Assembly: GCA_016928315.1 (NCBI GenBank)
Contig: JAFGKZ010000025.1
Span: forward strand, 1-43,525
Reading direction: 5' to 3'
Length of the DNA: 43,525 bases
Source: Calditrichaceae bacterium
GTDB lineage: Bacteria; Calditrichota; Calditrichia; Calditrichales; Calditrichaceae
Of this stretch, positions 18,001-24,483 are shown piece after piece. The number at the start of each line of letters is the position of its first letter. The stretch's first letter is position 1. A model generated the notes under the pieces. The model was not told the DNA's origin. It did not search any database and worked only from the letters and a program-made list of their open reading frames with translations. The position numbers were made by a program, and so were the translations under genes.

Positions 18001-19797
18001 TGAATCTGTGGAACCAAGTAACGCAAGGCTTTCCCGGGCATTCGTATTATAGGAACCCATTAAATGACATCCGCGAACTTCGATACTATCCGATCCCTGA
18101 TACAAATCCAGCGCCCGTCCATATGTTGCATTATTTGCCTCTAATGTAAGACCTTCATAGGTGATAAAATCAGCTCCGAAATTACGGATAACATAATTAG
18201 AATCCTCATCAATAGAAGTAAATGTTATCCATACATCAGAAGTGTCTCCTGTTGCGGATCGAAAAGTCACCCGCTTAACTGCACTCGCTCCGGGAATACT
18301 GTACACATTAACCTGCTCGTTATAAATCCCGGTCTGGATGTTAAAAGTAACCGGGGCGGATATGCCTTTAAGTACGGCGTCATCTATGGCATCCTGAATG
18401 GCAGGATAGGTTGCGCCTCCGATGGAATAGGATCCGGCCAACGGCGTGGTAGTCAGCGGATCAGCAGTGAACTCATCGGCGCCTATATCGGGATTGCCCG
18501 CGTCGCGATCCTCACCGTCAATGTCATCGGTTATTTCTGTTAAAGGTATTCCTTTTCCATCCAGCCAGGGAGCCATTGTATGCAGATCGGTTGTTGAAAG
18601 ATAATGCGGATACACAGATAATGAATTTTCATTCTTTTCACTTTTTAGCTGAAGTTCCGCCAAATCATCACAATCAACAGAATCCCAGTAGGCAAAGGTA
18701 TTGCCGGGAGTATAAAAGTTATTATTCCGGCAATCATTGATACCGGATGTGATTTGGGCAGTTAACGCTTTACCCGCACGCATCCGGCAAATATTATTGT
18801 TGACAATATTAATTCCATACGTATTCACGGTACCATAAACATCTAATGCGCTTGTGGTACCCATATAACTGTTAGAATAAATACTGTTATTATAGATATC
18901 AATATACTGCCCTTGCACGGACATGGCATCCTGTTCTCCGGAAATGATAAAGTTGTTGGTAATAAGCGCATGATACCCGGCATAGCCGTTTAAATTAAGC
19001 TCCATTCCACTACTGTTGGAGTAAATCCGATTTTTCTCTATAATTGACTGACCGTGTCCGGATGACATTTTGATACCAACAGAATTAGCCTGAATCTGGT
19101 TGCTGCGAATTTGCGGGTAATAGGATTGATTAAGATTTATGGCAGCATAACCAACATTTGTAACTTGGTTATTTGTAATATATACCCCCTGAATGGGATT
19201 AGCAGCATCACCTGAACTCAGCGATATAGCGGCGCCAGCGCTATCCATTCGGCAATACTCAAAACTGATATAATGAACATGGGGGACGGTCAAAGAAACC
19301 AAGTGATATCGCGCGGAATTATCTGAATGATAATTCCCCTTCAGTAAGCAATTTAGGAATCGGATATGACTGGAATTGTCTTCGAGAACGACGCCATTAG
19401 CATACATGCCCTTTCCTGTTCTGATGGTCATCTGTTTAAAAATGATATGAGAACCGCCGCTTAGTTTTATTACATAATTATCATCAGCGCCCGCCGCTGC
19501 ATATTTTAAGATAACCTGACTGGAATCTTCTGCAAGGGATTGAAAAACAATCTGATTAGCTTCGGAGGAACCCGAGATGGCGTCAATATCAATCTGCTCT
19601 TCATAAATCCCATCCTGCACATCGAACACTACCGGCCCATCGACGCCCTGTGATTCCAGGCTATCAACCGCTTCAGTGAAATCAGCAAAATCGCCTGTTG
19701 ATCCAATTGTATAAGACCCATTAAGTTGCGCAAATACAATCGATGATAAGCATAGTAAGATTATAAAAATAATAGAAAGAGTAAACTGAATTTTCAT
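12094..19797 (-). CDS. Giant modular surface protein: beta-helix, cadherin-like, VCBS/FG-GAP and FN3 modules, T9SS tail
   Basis: A 2567-residue exported protein. After a signal peptide (residues 1-24) come three homologous right-handed beta-helix modules (about 25-445, 450-880, 885-1312), each opening like GTITIGSGGDYTNIQDAFDD and closing with DIGADEF or DIGADEY. Next is a cadherin-like/Ig pair (about 1318-1500: FTDDDPDDYLTFEV, ENDSDVDSDELTI, FFGSDSFRYVI). Two blocks of seven VCBS/FG-GAP units with calcium loops such as DFDKDGDLDV follow (about 1503-1876 and 1990-2352), each followed by a fibronectin III-like domain, and a T9SS sorting domain ends the protein (NYPNPFNPSTKIKFDV, IVLYNILGEKV, final KRMILLK). 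The start at 19797 has GGAG 8 bases upstream. It heads an operon with the 977-residue gene. Parallel beta-helices are common in polysaccharide-active or adhesive proteins, but no catalytic signature is visible. No frameshift seen. Confidence 0.88.
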   Translation of the reverse strand: MKIQFTLSIIFIILLCLSSIVFAQLNGSYTIGSTGDFADFTEAVDSLESQGVDGPVVFDVQDGIYEEQIDIDAISGSSEANQIVFQSLAEDSSQVILKYAAAGADDNYVIKLSGGSHIIFKQMTIRTGKGMYANGVVLEDNSSHIRFLNCLLKGNYHSDNSARYHLVSLTVPHVHYISFEYCRMDSAGAAISLSSGDAANPIQGVYITNNQVTNVGYAAINLNQSYYPQIRSNQIQANSVGIKMSSGHGQSIIEKNRIYSNSSGMELNLNGYAGYHALITNNFIISGEQDAMSVQGQYIDIYNNSIYSNSYMGTTSALDVYGTVNTYGINIVNNNICRMRAGKALTAQITSGINDCRNNNFYTPGNTFAYWDSVDCDDLAELQLKSEKNENSLSVYPHYLSTTDLHTMAPWLDGKGIPLTEITDDIDGEDRDAGNPDIGADEFTADPLTTTPLAGSYSIGGATYPAIQDAIDDAVLKGISAPVTFNIQTGIYNEQVNVYSIPGASAVKRVTFRSATGDTSDVWITFTSIDEDSNYVIRNFGADFITYEGLTLEANNATYGRALDLYQGSDSIEVRGCHLMGSYNTNARESLALLGSTDSYFRERIIEGNTFENSAYAMYVRRDSWQWKHSQSAKILNNTIINCGYTAFYIQFYDGLTINNNTINSGSYGVYCISSDNAAEILNNRIILNIGGGGGIVLSSCLASDLNRGLIANNFVSCLTNSGVSGIKITNGSHYDVYYNSVSINSANSESIGFEIASGSSQDINVINNNFSCLKNGYTFSIADAAFVNSFDYNNFYSPSNFLARYDGSFYYDLDFVKRYSGTNAHSLSVYPHYISETDLHTIAPWLDNKGLPLDSVSVDINGDIRDLLHPDIGADEFTADPTLTTPLHGTITIGSGGDYTNIQDAFDDALLKGVSDAVTFNILPGTYHEQISITSIPGTSPINNITIRSQTGDTSDVEITYTASDQNNNYVIRFYGADFINLENLKLTANGSTYARVIDFYLGADSIALRNNSFSSVYNTNASVDRAIIYSPDAYYFSRIIENNVFYACSYGIYMRAVQNNVPYPLGAVIHNNQLINCSYAGMYIQFYDAPHITGNEVHAHSYGIEALTCINELKILNNKISAGSQSGLYVASCDAGQYHHGLVANNFINVGGASVANGLNVTSSSYQDIVHNSVNITSTHTTNGRALNINSGNNLFFKNNILVNNGGGYAYYNASPSAVAESDYNDIYTTGSNLAYWNGIQTDLSALQSESSMDANSLSIDPGYTSDTDLHIASETLDGAGTPVPEVDVDIDLQPRHPVTPDIGADEYRTGPNNPPYVASAIPDQVFDEDTSPHTIAALQVVFTDDDPDDYLTFEVTDYPGVVATKANDTLVINLATNYYGVGMIYVTATDLGGLSAVDSFLVTVNPVPDPPVAMNDETSLLTNAAVTMYPLENDSDVDSDELTIIRITDPPNGTATILPGDTSISYMPDLNFFGSDSFRYVIQDETTLDDSAWVFLTITNIFSEAETPFAQLSNSVVLAGDYDNDKDLDVFICGTEDGAHNISQLYRNSGGVFSATQSFLGLMPDNPQGAAWCDYNNDGNIDLIISGIVDNTPTEVRTVVYTNDGGVFTLSDIELTNMWNGSITCADIDNDGDQDLLMMGNQSNDPYDPVTKLWRNDGSDGADGWTFTDITDDQFPDLNGGSAAWADFDKDGDLDVAIMGMLSLGSPYFDIYKNEGGSFAAFGLELTQIGYGQLMWGDYDADGDPDLLFSGETTGLFQMRNGIVRNDGSDVFTELHPFDSWIGLGSSWWVDYDSDGDLDAFFTGVDSLFGRQSVAYANKEGTFELAAVSLPPISHGSMGWGDYNDDGKIDVILTGMGASSSRKSVLMQNNHPNSNIAPEAPTIYSTGNNENTIRLYWHRPSDDHTASKALTYNVSVGIASNDMSIASPMSHLDDGSRKVVTPGFVTQDTTWQIKGLTSGRLYTFSVQAIDAAYKGSPFYTTYIAPQNNYFMERYHQIPGFMQGDAKSADFSGDQDYDLLITGMTYEDEHATNLIQGQGPLYAPIENNLPAPSDRGSLDWKDFDGDSDPDILISGLDPSGVHDYMNDIYICEEGNYTLLDPGIDGIMRGDTKWFDYDNDGDLDIITSGFLNTMPVTKLFENQGGGYVETDDEFIGAQNSSIDIADYDHDGDMDILLTGAISEIPYRLTAIYRNEGDGFIEISGPFAQVSHGCAKWGDYDMDGDMDILLTGEIFDGGRYTGIYRNVNGQWFETPDTSVLLDVRYSSAAWGDLDNDGDLDCIISGLEYIDAEWQPATRLYLNNDNHFVDLDLYLSDQFDGNIVLADFFKDFKLDIFQCGSNRDRKPESKLYWNRTSIENTPPLAPSNLNAVVNDSIVTFSWDASTDIETATEGLTYNLRIGSQPLHSDIKMCQSDTSGFRIVPEFGNVGAVTEWKLNIAGLEGGIYWSVQAVDNSFVGSLFATEQYINLTDILAKEDFLPKKFALYQNYPNPFNPSTKIKFDVPASTDVKIVLYNILGEKVQTLVNKKYTPGRHEYVMDGSGLAAGLYFYRIKTDTYTNTKRMILLK

Positions 19798-19805
19798 TTT
19801 GAATA

Positions 19806-19809
19806 CTCC
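19806..19809 (-). promoter_or_regulatory. Ribosome binding site that sets the start of the giant surface protein
   Basis: On the minus strand GGAG (19809-19806) lies 8 bases upstream of the ATG at 19797, directly before the signal peptide. The in-frame ATG at 19833 would add 12 residues and place this site within the coding region. Confidence 0.65.
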
Positions 19810-20082
19810 AATTTTAAAATGATATATGGTCATTGGTTACTATAAACTAACTACAAATATAGAAGAAATAAGTAAAATGACTATCCCATATTCATGGGAT
19901 ATTTATGAGCCTGATACATTTTTGTGTAAGCTGCAGGTATGTGAAATAAACAGAATTTTTATGCGCAACCAATTTTCTTGATTAATCAGGAATCTCTGTT
20001 TGCTAATTTGTTTTATCCAAATTAAATTAGCTTCCACATTCATAGATTTATATCAAATCCAAAAATTATATACAGGAAGATT

Positions 20083-20724
20083 ATGATCAGATATTATCTC
20101 ATTTTGATCAGTTTATTTGTATTAATTTCTAATCAAAATGGCAGCGCTCAATCAAAACTGGAAACGCAGTTAAAAACTATAATCGAAAAAGAGAAAATGA
20201 TTCAATCGCTGGAAGATTCAATTGCTGCAGTCAGTAATAAGGAAACTGCGGCCAATATCGAGACAAAAAAATCACAAATAAAAAAAGATATCTTAGCCAT
20301 TAAATCAGATATTTATAATTCTGAACACACGGATGCAATCTGGGTCGAGGGCGAAGGTGAAATCATTCTGGATGAAAAAAAACCATTTGAGCAGAACAAA
20401 CGATTGGTTGAAATGTTTGCCCGTCGTGATGCCATGGAAAAAGGCGGTAAATTGATAGTGGAAAGCTTGACTACTTTGAAAAGATTTGAAGTCGATGCCG
20501 AAGCCGGTTCCGGAGTGAATAGTAAATATATTGAGGAATTTGAAAGTATTATTGAATCCAAAGGCAAAGTAAAAGTGGTTGATCAGGATTTAAACGGTGA
20601 TTTTGGAAAAGTAACTACCGTTGAAGAAGATGGCATTAAAAAATTAAAAACCAAAGTAAGATTAAAAATTTCAAGTTTAGATGACGTTAATCCGTTTAAA
20701 CAGGAATTGGAAGAATTGAAATGA
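20083..20724 (+). CDS. Exported coiled-coil protein with FlgT_N/LPP20-like domain
   Basis: A 213-residue protein with a signal peptide ending GSAQ (about residue 23), a charged helical region likely to form a coiled coil (about 24-85), then WVEGEGEIILDEKKPFEQNK and MFARRDAMEKGGKLIVESLT. That last pattern, an Ala-rich helix packed after a beta strand, is typical of the FlgT N-terminal/LPP20 fold, followed by the beta strands VKVVDQDLNGDFGKVTTVEE and TKVRLKI. In Vibrio, FlgT and the LPP20 protein FlgP build rings around the flagellar motor in the outer membrane; here there is no flagellar context. Location should be periplasmic. AGGAAG precedes the ATG by 3 bases. It is followed on the same strand by another FlgT_N-like gene. 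The remote homology needs a profile search. Confidence 0.7.
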   Translation: MIRYYLILISLFVLISNQNGSAQSKLETQLKTIIEKEKMIQSLEDSIAAVSNKETAANIETKKSQIKKDILAIKSDIYNSEHTDAIWVEGEGEIILDEKKPFEQNKRLVEMFARRDAMEKGGKLIVESLTTLKRFEVDAEAGSGVNSKYIEEFESIIESKGKVKVVDQDLNGDFGKVTTVEEDGIKKLKTKVRLKISSLDDVNPFKQELEELK

Positions 20725-20767
20725 CGAATTTCAGATTTTAGAATTTAAGGGAATTTCTGATAGCGAT

Positions 20768-20810
20768 ACCCCCCTTCATCCCCCCTTGATAAGGGGGGAA
20801 ATAGAGGGGT
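20768..20810. repeat. GC-rich inverted repeat between two FlgT_N-like genes
   Basis: Arms cccccctt (20780-20787) and aagggggg (20791-20798) form a perfect 8-bp stem with a 3-base loop; outer arms accccc (20768-20773) and aggggt (20805-20810) can pair around it. The layout (inner stem, gaaatagagggg, then tca) matches the element at 3553-3600, so these appear to be two copies of one dispersed palindromic family. If transcribed through, it could attenuate or stabilise mRNA within the gene pair. Confidence 0.65.
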
Positions 20811-20843
20811 CATTTGTTTAATTATTATAAAAAGAGGTGAAAC

Positions 20844-21899
20844 ATGAGAACATTAATTCTTTTACTTTTCTTAACTGCTTCCATTTTCGCTCAGGAAATT
20901 ATTGACATATCTGTAAAAGGTATCAGCAATCCAAAAAATGACGGCGCTCAGCAGGATCGGCTGGAAGCCATCATGGACGCCAAACGGCAGGCCTGCGAAA
21001 AAGCCGGCATGACCATTGAATCCAAAACTAAGGTGGAAAATTTTGAAATTGCCTATGACTATATCGAAACCCAGGCGGAAACCGTATTGTTACCTGGTTT
21101 TCAATTGATTGAAATCGGCTATGTGCAGGATGGAACCTTTCAGGTTGTTCTTACTGGGAAAATAAAGGTACTTGAGGGAGAGGAGCCTATAAGCAACAAG
21201 GAGCTGCGCTATGCTCAATCGCTGCGGGAACGCGGCAAGCATGCGGAATGTGAACAAATATTAAAAAAATATATCGACGGCCAAAACAAGGAAGCCTCGG
21301 AAGAATTAAAAGAAGAAGCATTATACTGTTTTATCAAATGGGGTTATGCCTGGGATACACCGGAAAGCGTACAAAAATTTGCCGCTTACTATCCGGATAG
21401 TAAGTATCTTCCTGCATTGGAATCTTTTGCAGATTTTTCGGCTAATACTTTGTACCAACTAAATAAAACATATCAATCATCGGCAAAAGACTGGCAGCCT
21501 GCTGAATTGAAACATAACGATATCACATATACCAAAAAAATTACAGCCGCATCGGATACGATCATTTTTAAAAATTTCAGGGATAAAGATCAGACCTTGC
21601 TCTTTAACTTTTGTTTGTTTTCCACAGATGGCGAAGAGGCAAAAACGGCCTATAAAATTAAACTGAGCTATTTTGATGGAAATTTTAAAGAATCACCGGC
21701 AACCGATCAGCTTAAAGAAGTGGAAGACCGCTTCCGTACTTTTCAGCCCGGTGGATCACCGACCTTTCAGCACAGCGCTTCCGGCGGTGGATTTTCTGAT
21801 TTCAGGATGAAAGGATATATGATAAAGGGTCAGGTACCCGTGGGTGAAGGTCTTTTTGAGCAAACCGTGCAGTTTGAGATTTTTCAGAAATCATTTTAA
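20844..21899 (+). CDS. Exported protein with FlgT_N-like domain and helical repeat region
   Basis: A 351-residue protein. A signal peptide ends at FAQ (residue 17). Residues about 18-112 match the FlgT N-terminal pattern well: DRLEAIMDAKRQACEKAGM, then ESKTKVENFEIAYDYIETQA, VLLPGFQLIEIGYVQDGTFQ and VVLTGKIKV. Residues about 118-205 look like TPR-type helices (RYAQSLRERGKHAECEQIL). The remainder is beta-rich and unrecognised. It is likely periplasmic or outer-membrane associated. A strong GAGGTG lies 6 bases before the ATG. The gene follows the other FlgT_N-like gene by 119 bases and converges with the VWA/CsgG-like gene, whose stop is only 10 bases away. The biochemical role is unknown; an envelope assembly role is inferred from the fold alone. 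Confidence 0.75.
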   Translation: MRTLILLLFLTASIFAQEIIDISVKGISNPKNDGAQQDRLEAIMDAKRQACEKAGMTIESKTKVENFEIAYDYIETQAETVLLPGFQLIEIGYVQDGTFQVVLTGKIKVLEGEEPISNKELRYAQSLRERGKHAECEQILKKYIDGQNKEASEELKEEALYCFIKWGYAWDTPESVQKFAAYYPDSKYLPALESFADFSANTLYQLNKTYQSSAKDWQPAELKHNDITYTKKITAASDTIIFKNFRDKDQTLLFNFCLFSTDGEEAKTAYKIKLSYFDGNFKESPATDQLKEVEDRFRTFQPGGSPTFQHSASGGGFSDFRMKGYMIKGQVPVGEGLFEQTVQFEIFQKSF

Positions 21900-21909
21900 A
21901 TATTTGATT

Positions 21910-24156
21910 CTATAATCCTAATTGATGATCAATTTTCAATTTGGTTACTGATAAAATCTCTGCAGTGGATACGCGCACCAATTTAAGATAAGTCTCATAA
22001 TTGCCATCCTTAAAATAGAGATTTCCGATAATCTGGTAATCTGCGCCGATCCACTGTCCTATTTTTGCCGCATCACTAACTTCCACAACACCGCTCAACT
22101 GAATTTTTAGTTCATCTGCAATAAACTGCAGATCTTTTCGTTCAATCAGGTTAATACCGGCCATCCGGGATAAGGCAAAATTCAATCGTTCTGTAAAATA
22201 TTCGGCTGTATTTTCAAGGCTCTCAAGACTTACACTTAATGGGATAACATTTAAATTAACCGGATCAGGCAGAGCCATAGACGAATAATCCCATAATTCA
22301 TCAACAGCTGCCGTAAATAATTTCTCTACCGTTTCTTCCTTTTCCTCAAAATCAACTTTCATCGCCTGGATAAAGCGTTCATCTTCAATAACTTCAATTT
22401 CGGATAAATGACTTAATTCTTCCTTGGCAAAATGGATGATGATCGCCTCCAGCTTATCCGTTTGAAAATTGGATCCGGTATGATGACTGACGCTGCCCGG
22501 TCTGCCCCCTTCACTCTCACCTTCTTCACCATAGGTCAAAAAGATATATTTACCATAAGTATACTGTGAAATCTGCCGCAGAATATATTCGCCGGCGATA
22601 TCCAGTCCTCCCGTGCCAACCGAAAATATCTTTATACCCTTCGCTTTAGCTTCTTCGGCGGCACGAACATAGGTATATTTTTGACCATAATCCAGATGGA
22701 TAGCCGCATCGGTAATGATGAACGCCAAACGAATCCCCTGGTCATTCCAGTTCATTTTTTGCATGGCGTCTTTCAATGCCGACTGCAGGTCTTCAGGATC
22801 ATCACCGCCGCCTTTCGCATCCAATTTATTAATTTCTCTCTGAAATGCCTGCAAATCCGATGTAAATGGAATGAGCTTTGTGATAAAATCATCATCCTGA
22901 TCCCGATAGCTGACCAATCCGAACCGTATATCCGGTCTGATGTTTAGTGAGGCAATGTTGAGATTTATAATCTCGATACTAGTCTTTAACCGTTCCAGTT
23001 CTTCGCCCATACTGCCGGTGACGTCCAATATGAATAATAAATCAATGGGAATGCTCTGGTAGGATTCCCGTTTTACATCTAAAACAATATCAACCTGCCT
23101 TGGTCCATTTCGGTCTATTTTTATAATTTTGGTTTGATTTTGATATTCCACTTCAGCATCAATACTTTTTGCATTCAATTCTGCCTGTAATGGATAGATG
23201 AAAAAACTGCCATCGGCATAAGTTTTTCCTTTATGGCACACTTTATTATTTACCCGTATTTTGATATTAGCATTTGGAATGGATTTGTGACTTCGATCTA
23301 AAATTTTTAAATGGATACGCTCCTCAATTTTGATGGGATAATATTCCAAATCCTGTCCATACTCTTGCAAAAAATTAAGGAAATAGTTGAATTGTTCGTT
23401 ATCATCGACAAAACCCGCTTTAAGTCCGGAAAAGCCGGGCAGTTTGTTTTGAACAGGTTCTGATATTTCAATTTTTGGTTCAGGTTTTTTACCTTCATTT
23501 ACCGGAGGTGAATAAAAAAGTATTTCATTTGATACTGTTTCATCATTTCCTGTTTTTTTATTTTCACCATAATACTGATCAGTATCCGGCCTGTCATACG
23601 GGTTAAAAGTTGATTCCTTAGTTTCATTCTTTTTATCAGAGTTATCATGCACTCTGCTCACTGCTGAAGATATTGTCGGTTTCGATTTGTCATTTTTTTT
23701 GGTACTAGAATTTTTCTTCGCTTCATCAAAAATCTTATCATCCTGAATGTCACTGAATGGTTTCTCTTTTCTATACCGAAAAGGTTTTTTAGCATCAATC
23801 TCTTCTTTACTTCTCTTTTTTATTGTGATTGTTTCTTTTCCAATACCGGCAGAAACCATCCAGATATCAACCGTAGTGGTTGCATTTTTTTTAACTTTGA
23901 TGTCTTCAATAATAGTAGTTTTATAACCGATACATTTCACCTGAATACTATAATATCCAGGTTTAAGATTAGGTATTATGTACTTCCCTTTTTGGTCAGT
24001 AGTGGTTTTCATTTCTGTTTCTTGAACACTAATTTCTGCTCCAGCTATTGGTTCTTTTGTTTTTTCATCACCTATCATTCCCATTATTGAACCATTTGCT
24101 GCAAATAAAAAATGGGCAGTAAACATAAGAATTATAGTAGATTGTAAAAAGTTCAT
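21910..24156 (-). CDS. VWA-domain protein with N-terminal carboxypeptidase-regulatory-like and C-terminal CsgG/FlgO-like domains
   Basis: A 748-residue exported protein: signal peptide (1-20); a CarboxypepD_reg-like beta-sandwich (about 22-98: PIAGAEISVQETEMKTTTDQ, KGKYIIPNLKPGYYSIQV); a charged, low-complexity linker (about 100-240); the paralogue-shared motif GLKAGFVDDNEQFNYFLNFL; a VWA domain (about 370-560) with metal motif DVTGSM; and a C-terminal CsgG/FlgO-like domain (about 630-748: RMAGINLIERKDLQFIADEL, QLSGVVEVSDAAKIGQWIGA, DYQIIGNLYFKDGNYETYLK). Unlike its paralogue at 65-1642 it has no lipobox Cys. GAGGT lies 6 bases before the ATG. It converges with the FlgT_N-like genes, suggesting a shared envelope function. 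The start of translation and the VWA call are firm; the C-terminal family is by pattern. Confidence 0.85.
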   Translation of the reverse strand: MNFLQSTIILMFTAHFLFAANGSIMGMIGDEKTKEPIAGAEISVQETEMKTTTDQKGKYIIPNLKPGYYSIQVKCIGYKTTIIEDIKVKKNATTTVDIWMVSAGIGKETITIKKRSKEEIDAKKPFRYRKEKPFSDIQDDKIFDEAKKNSSTKKNDKSKPTISSAVSRVHDNSDKKNETKESTFNPYDRPDTDQYYGENKKTGNDETVSNEILFYSPPVNEGKKPEPKIEISEPVQNKLPGFSGLKAGFVDDNEQFNYFLNFLQEYGQDLEYYPIKIEERIHLKILDRSHKSIPNANIKIRVNNKVCHKGKTYADGSFFIYPLQAELNAKSIDAEVEYQNQTKIIKIDRNGPRQVDIVLDVKRESYQSIPIDLLFILDVTGSMGEELERLKTSIEIINLNIASLNIRPDIRFGLVSYRDQDDDFITKLIPFTSDLQAFQREINKLDAKGGGDDPEDLQSALKDAMQKMNWNDQGIRLAFIITDAAIHLDYGQKYTYVRAAEEAKAKGIKIFSVGTGGLDIAGEYILRQISQYTYGKYIFLTYGEEGESEGGRPGSVSHHTGSNFQTDKLEAIIIHFAKEELSHLSEIEVIEDERFIQAMKVDFEEKEETVEKLFTAAVDELWDYSSMALPDPVNLNVIPLSVSLESLENTAEYFTERLNFALSRMAGINLIERKDLQFIADELKIQLSGVVEVSDAAKIGQWIGADYQIIGNLYFKDGNYETYLKLVRVSTAEILSVTKLKIDHQLGL

Positions 24157-24318
24157 ATTTACCTCGAATTTAAGAATTCGAAATATTTTTAAAATTTAAT
24201 CATTGATAGTTCAAATGATATGCCATTCGAAAAAGTCCATATTTTGGGGCAAATTGGTATAAATTATGACAATAATGATTACAATTCTTATTTAGGCTGT
24301 ATACTGCATTAACAGTTT

Positions 24319-24443
24319 TTAAAATCAAGTCAAGATTTTAAGATACTTCACTTCGTTTAGTATGATATTTCCCGCTATTTGCAGATTAAATCCGGATGAT
24401 TTAATCCCGATTTATTTACATGGATGTAAATGATTTTATCGGG
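24319..24443. repeat. Cluster of inverted repeats in a 327-base gap
   Basis: The 327-base gap 24157-24483 holds no credible gene. Its right part contains three adjoining inverted repeats: ttaaaatc/gattttaa (24319-24326, 24334-24341); gattaaatc/gatttaatc (24384-24392, 24398-24406); and a compound one with outer arms cccgat/atcggg (24406-24411, 24438-24443) around atttacat/atgtaaat (24414-24421, 24424-24431). The last could act as the terminator of the minus-strand aminopeptidase gene, but the number of palindromes suggests a dispersed element. The left part (24157-24318) is AT-rich and presumably carries the promoter of the VWA gene. Confidence 0.6.
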
Positions 24444-24483
24444 ACTGCTGACTGGAAACTGCTCCTGCTGCTCCCGCCACCTG

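Noticed and set aside
20083-24156. Flagellar or curli gene cluster
   Set aside because: The resemblance is limited to fold-level motifs; no flagellar basal body, hook, filament, motor or curlin gene is in the window.
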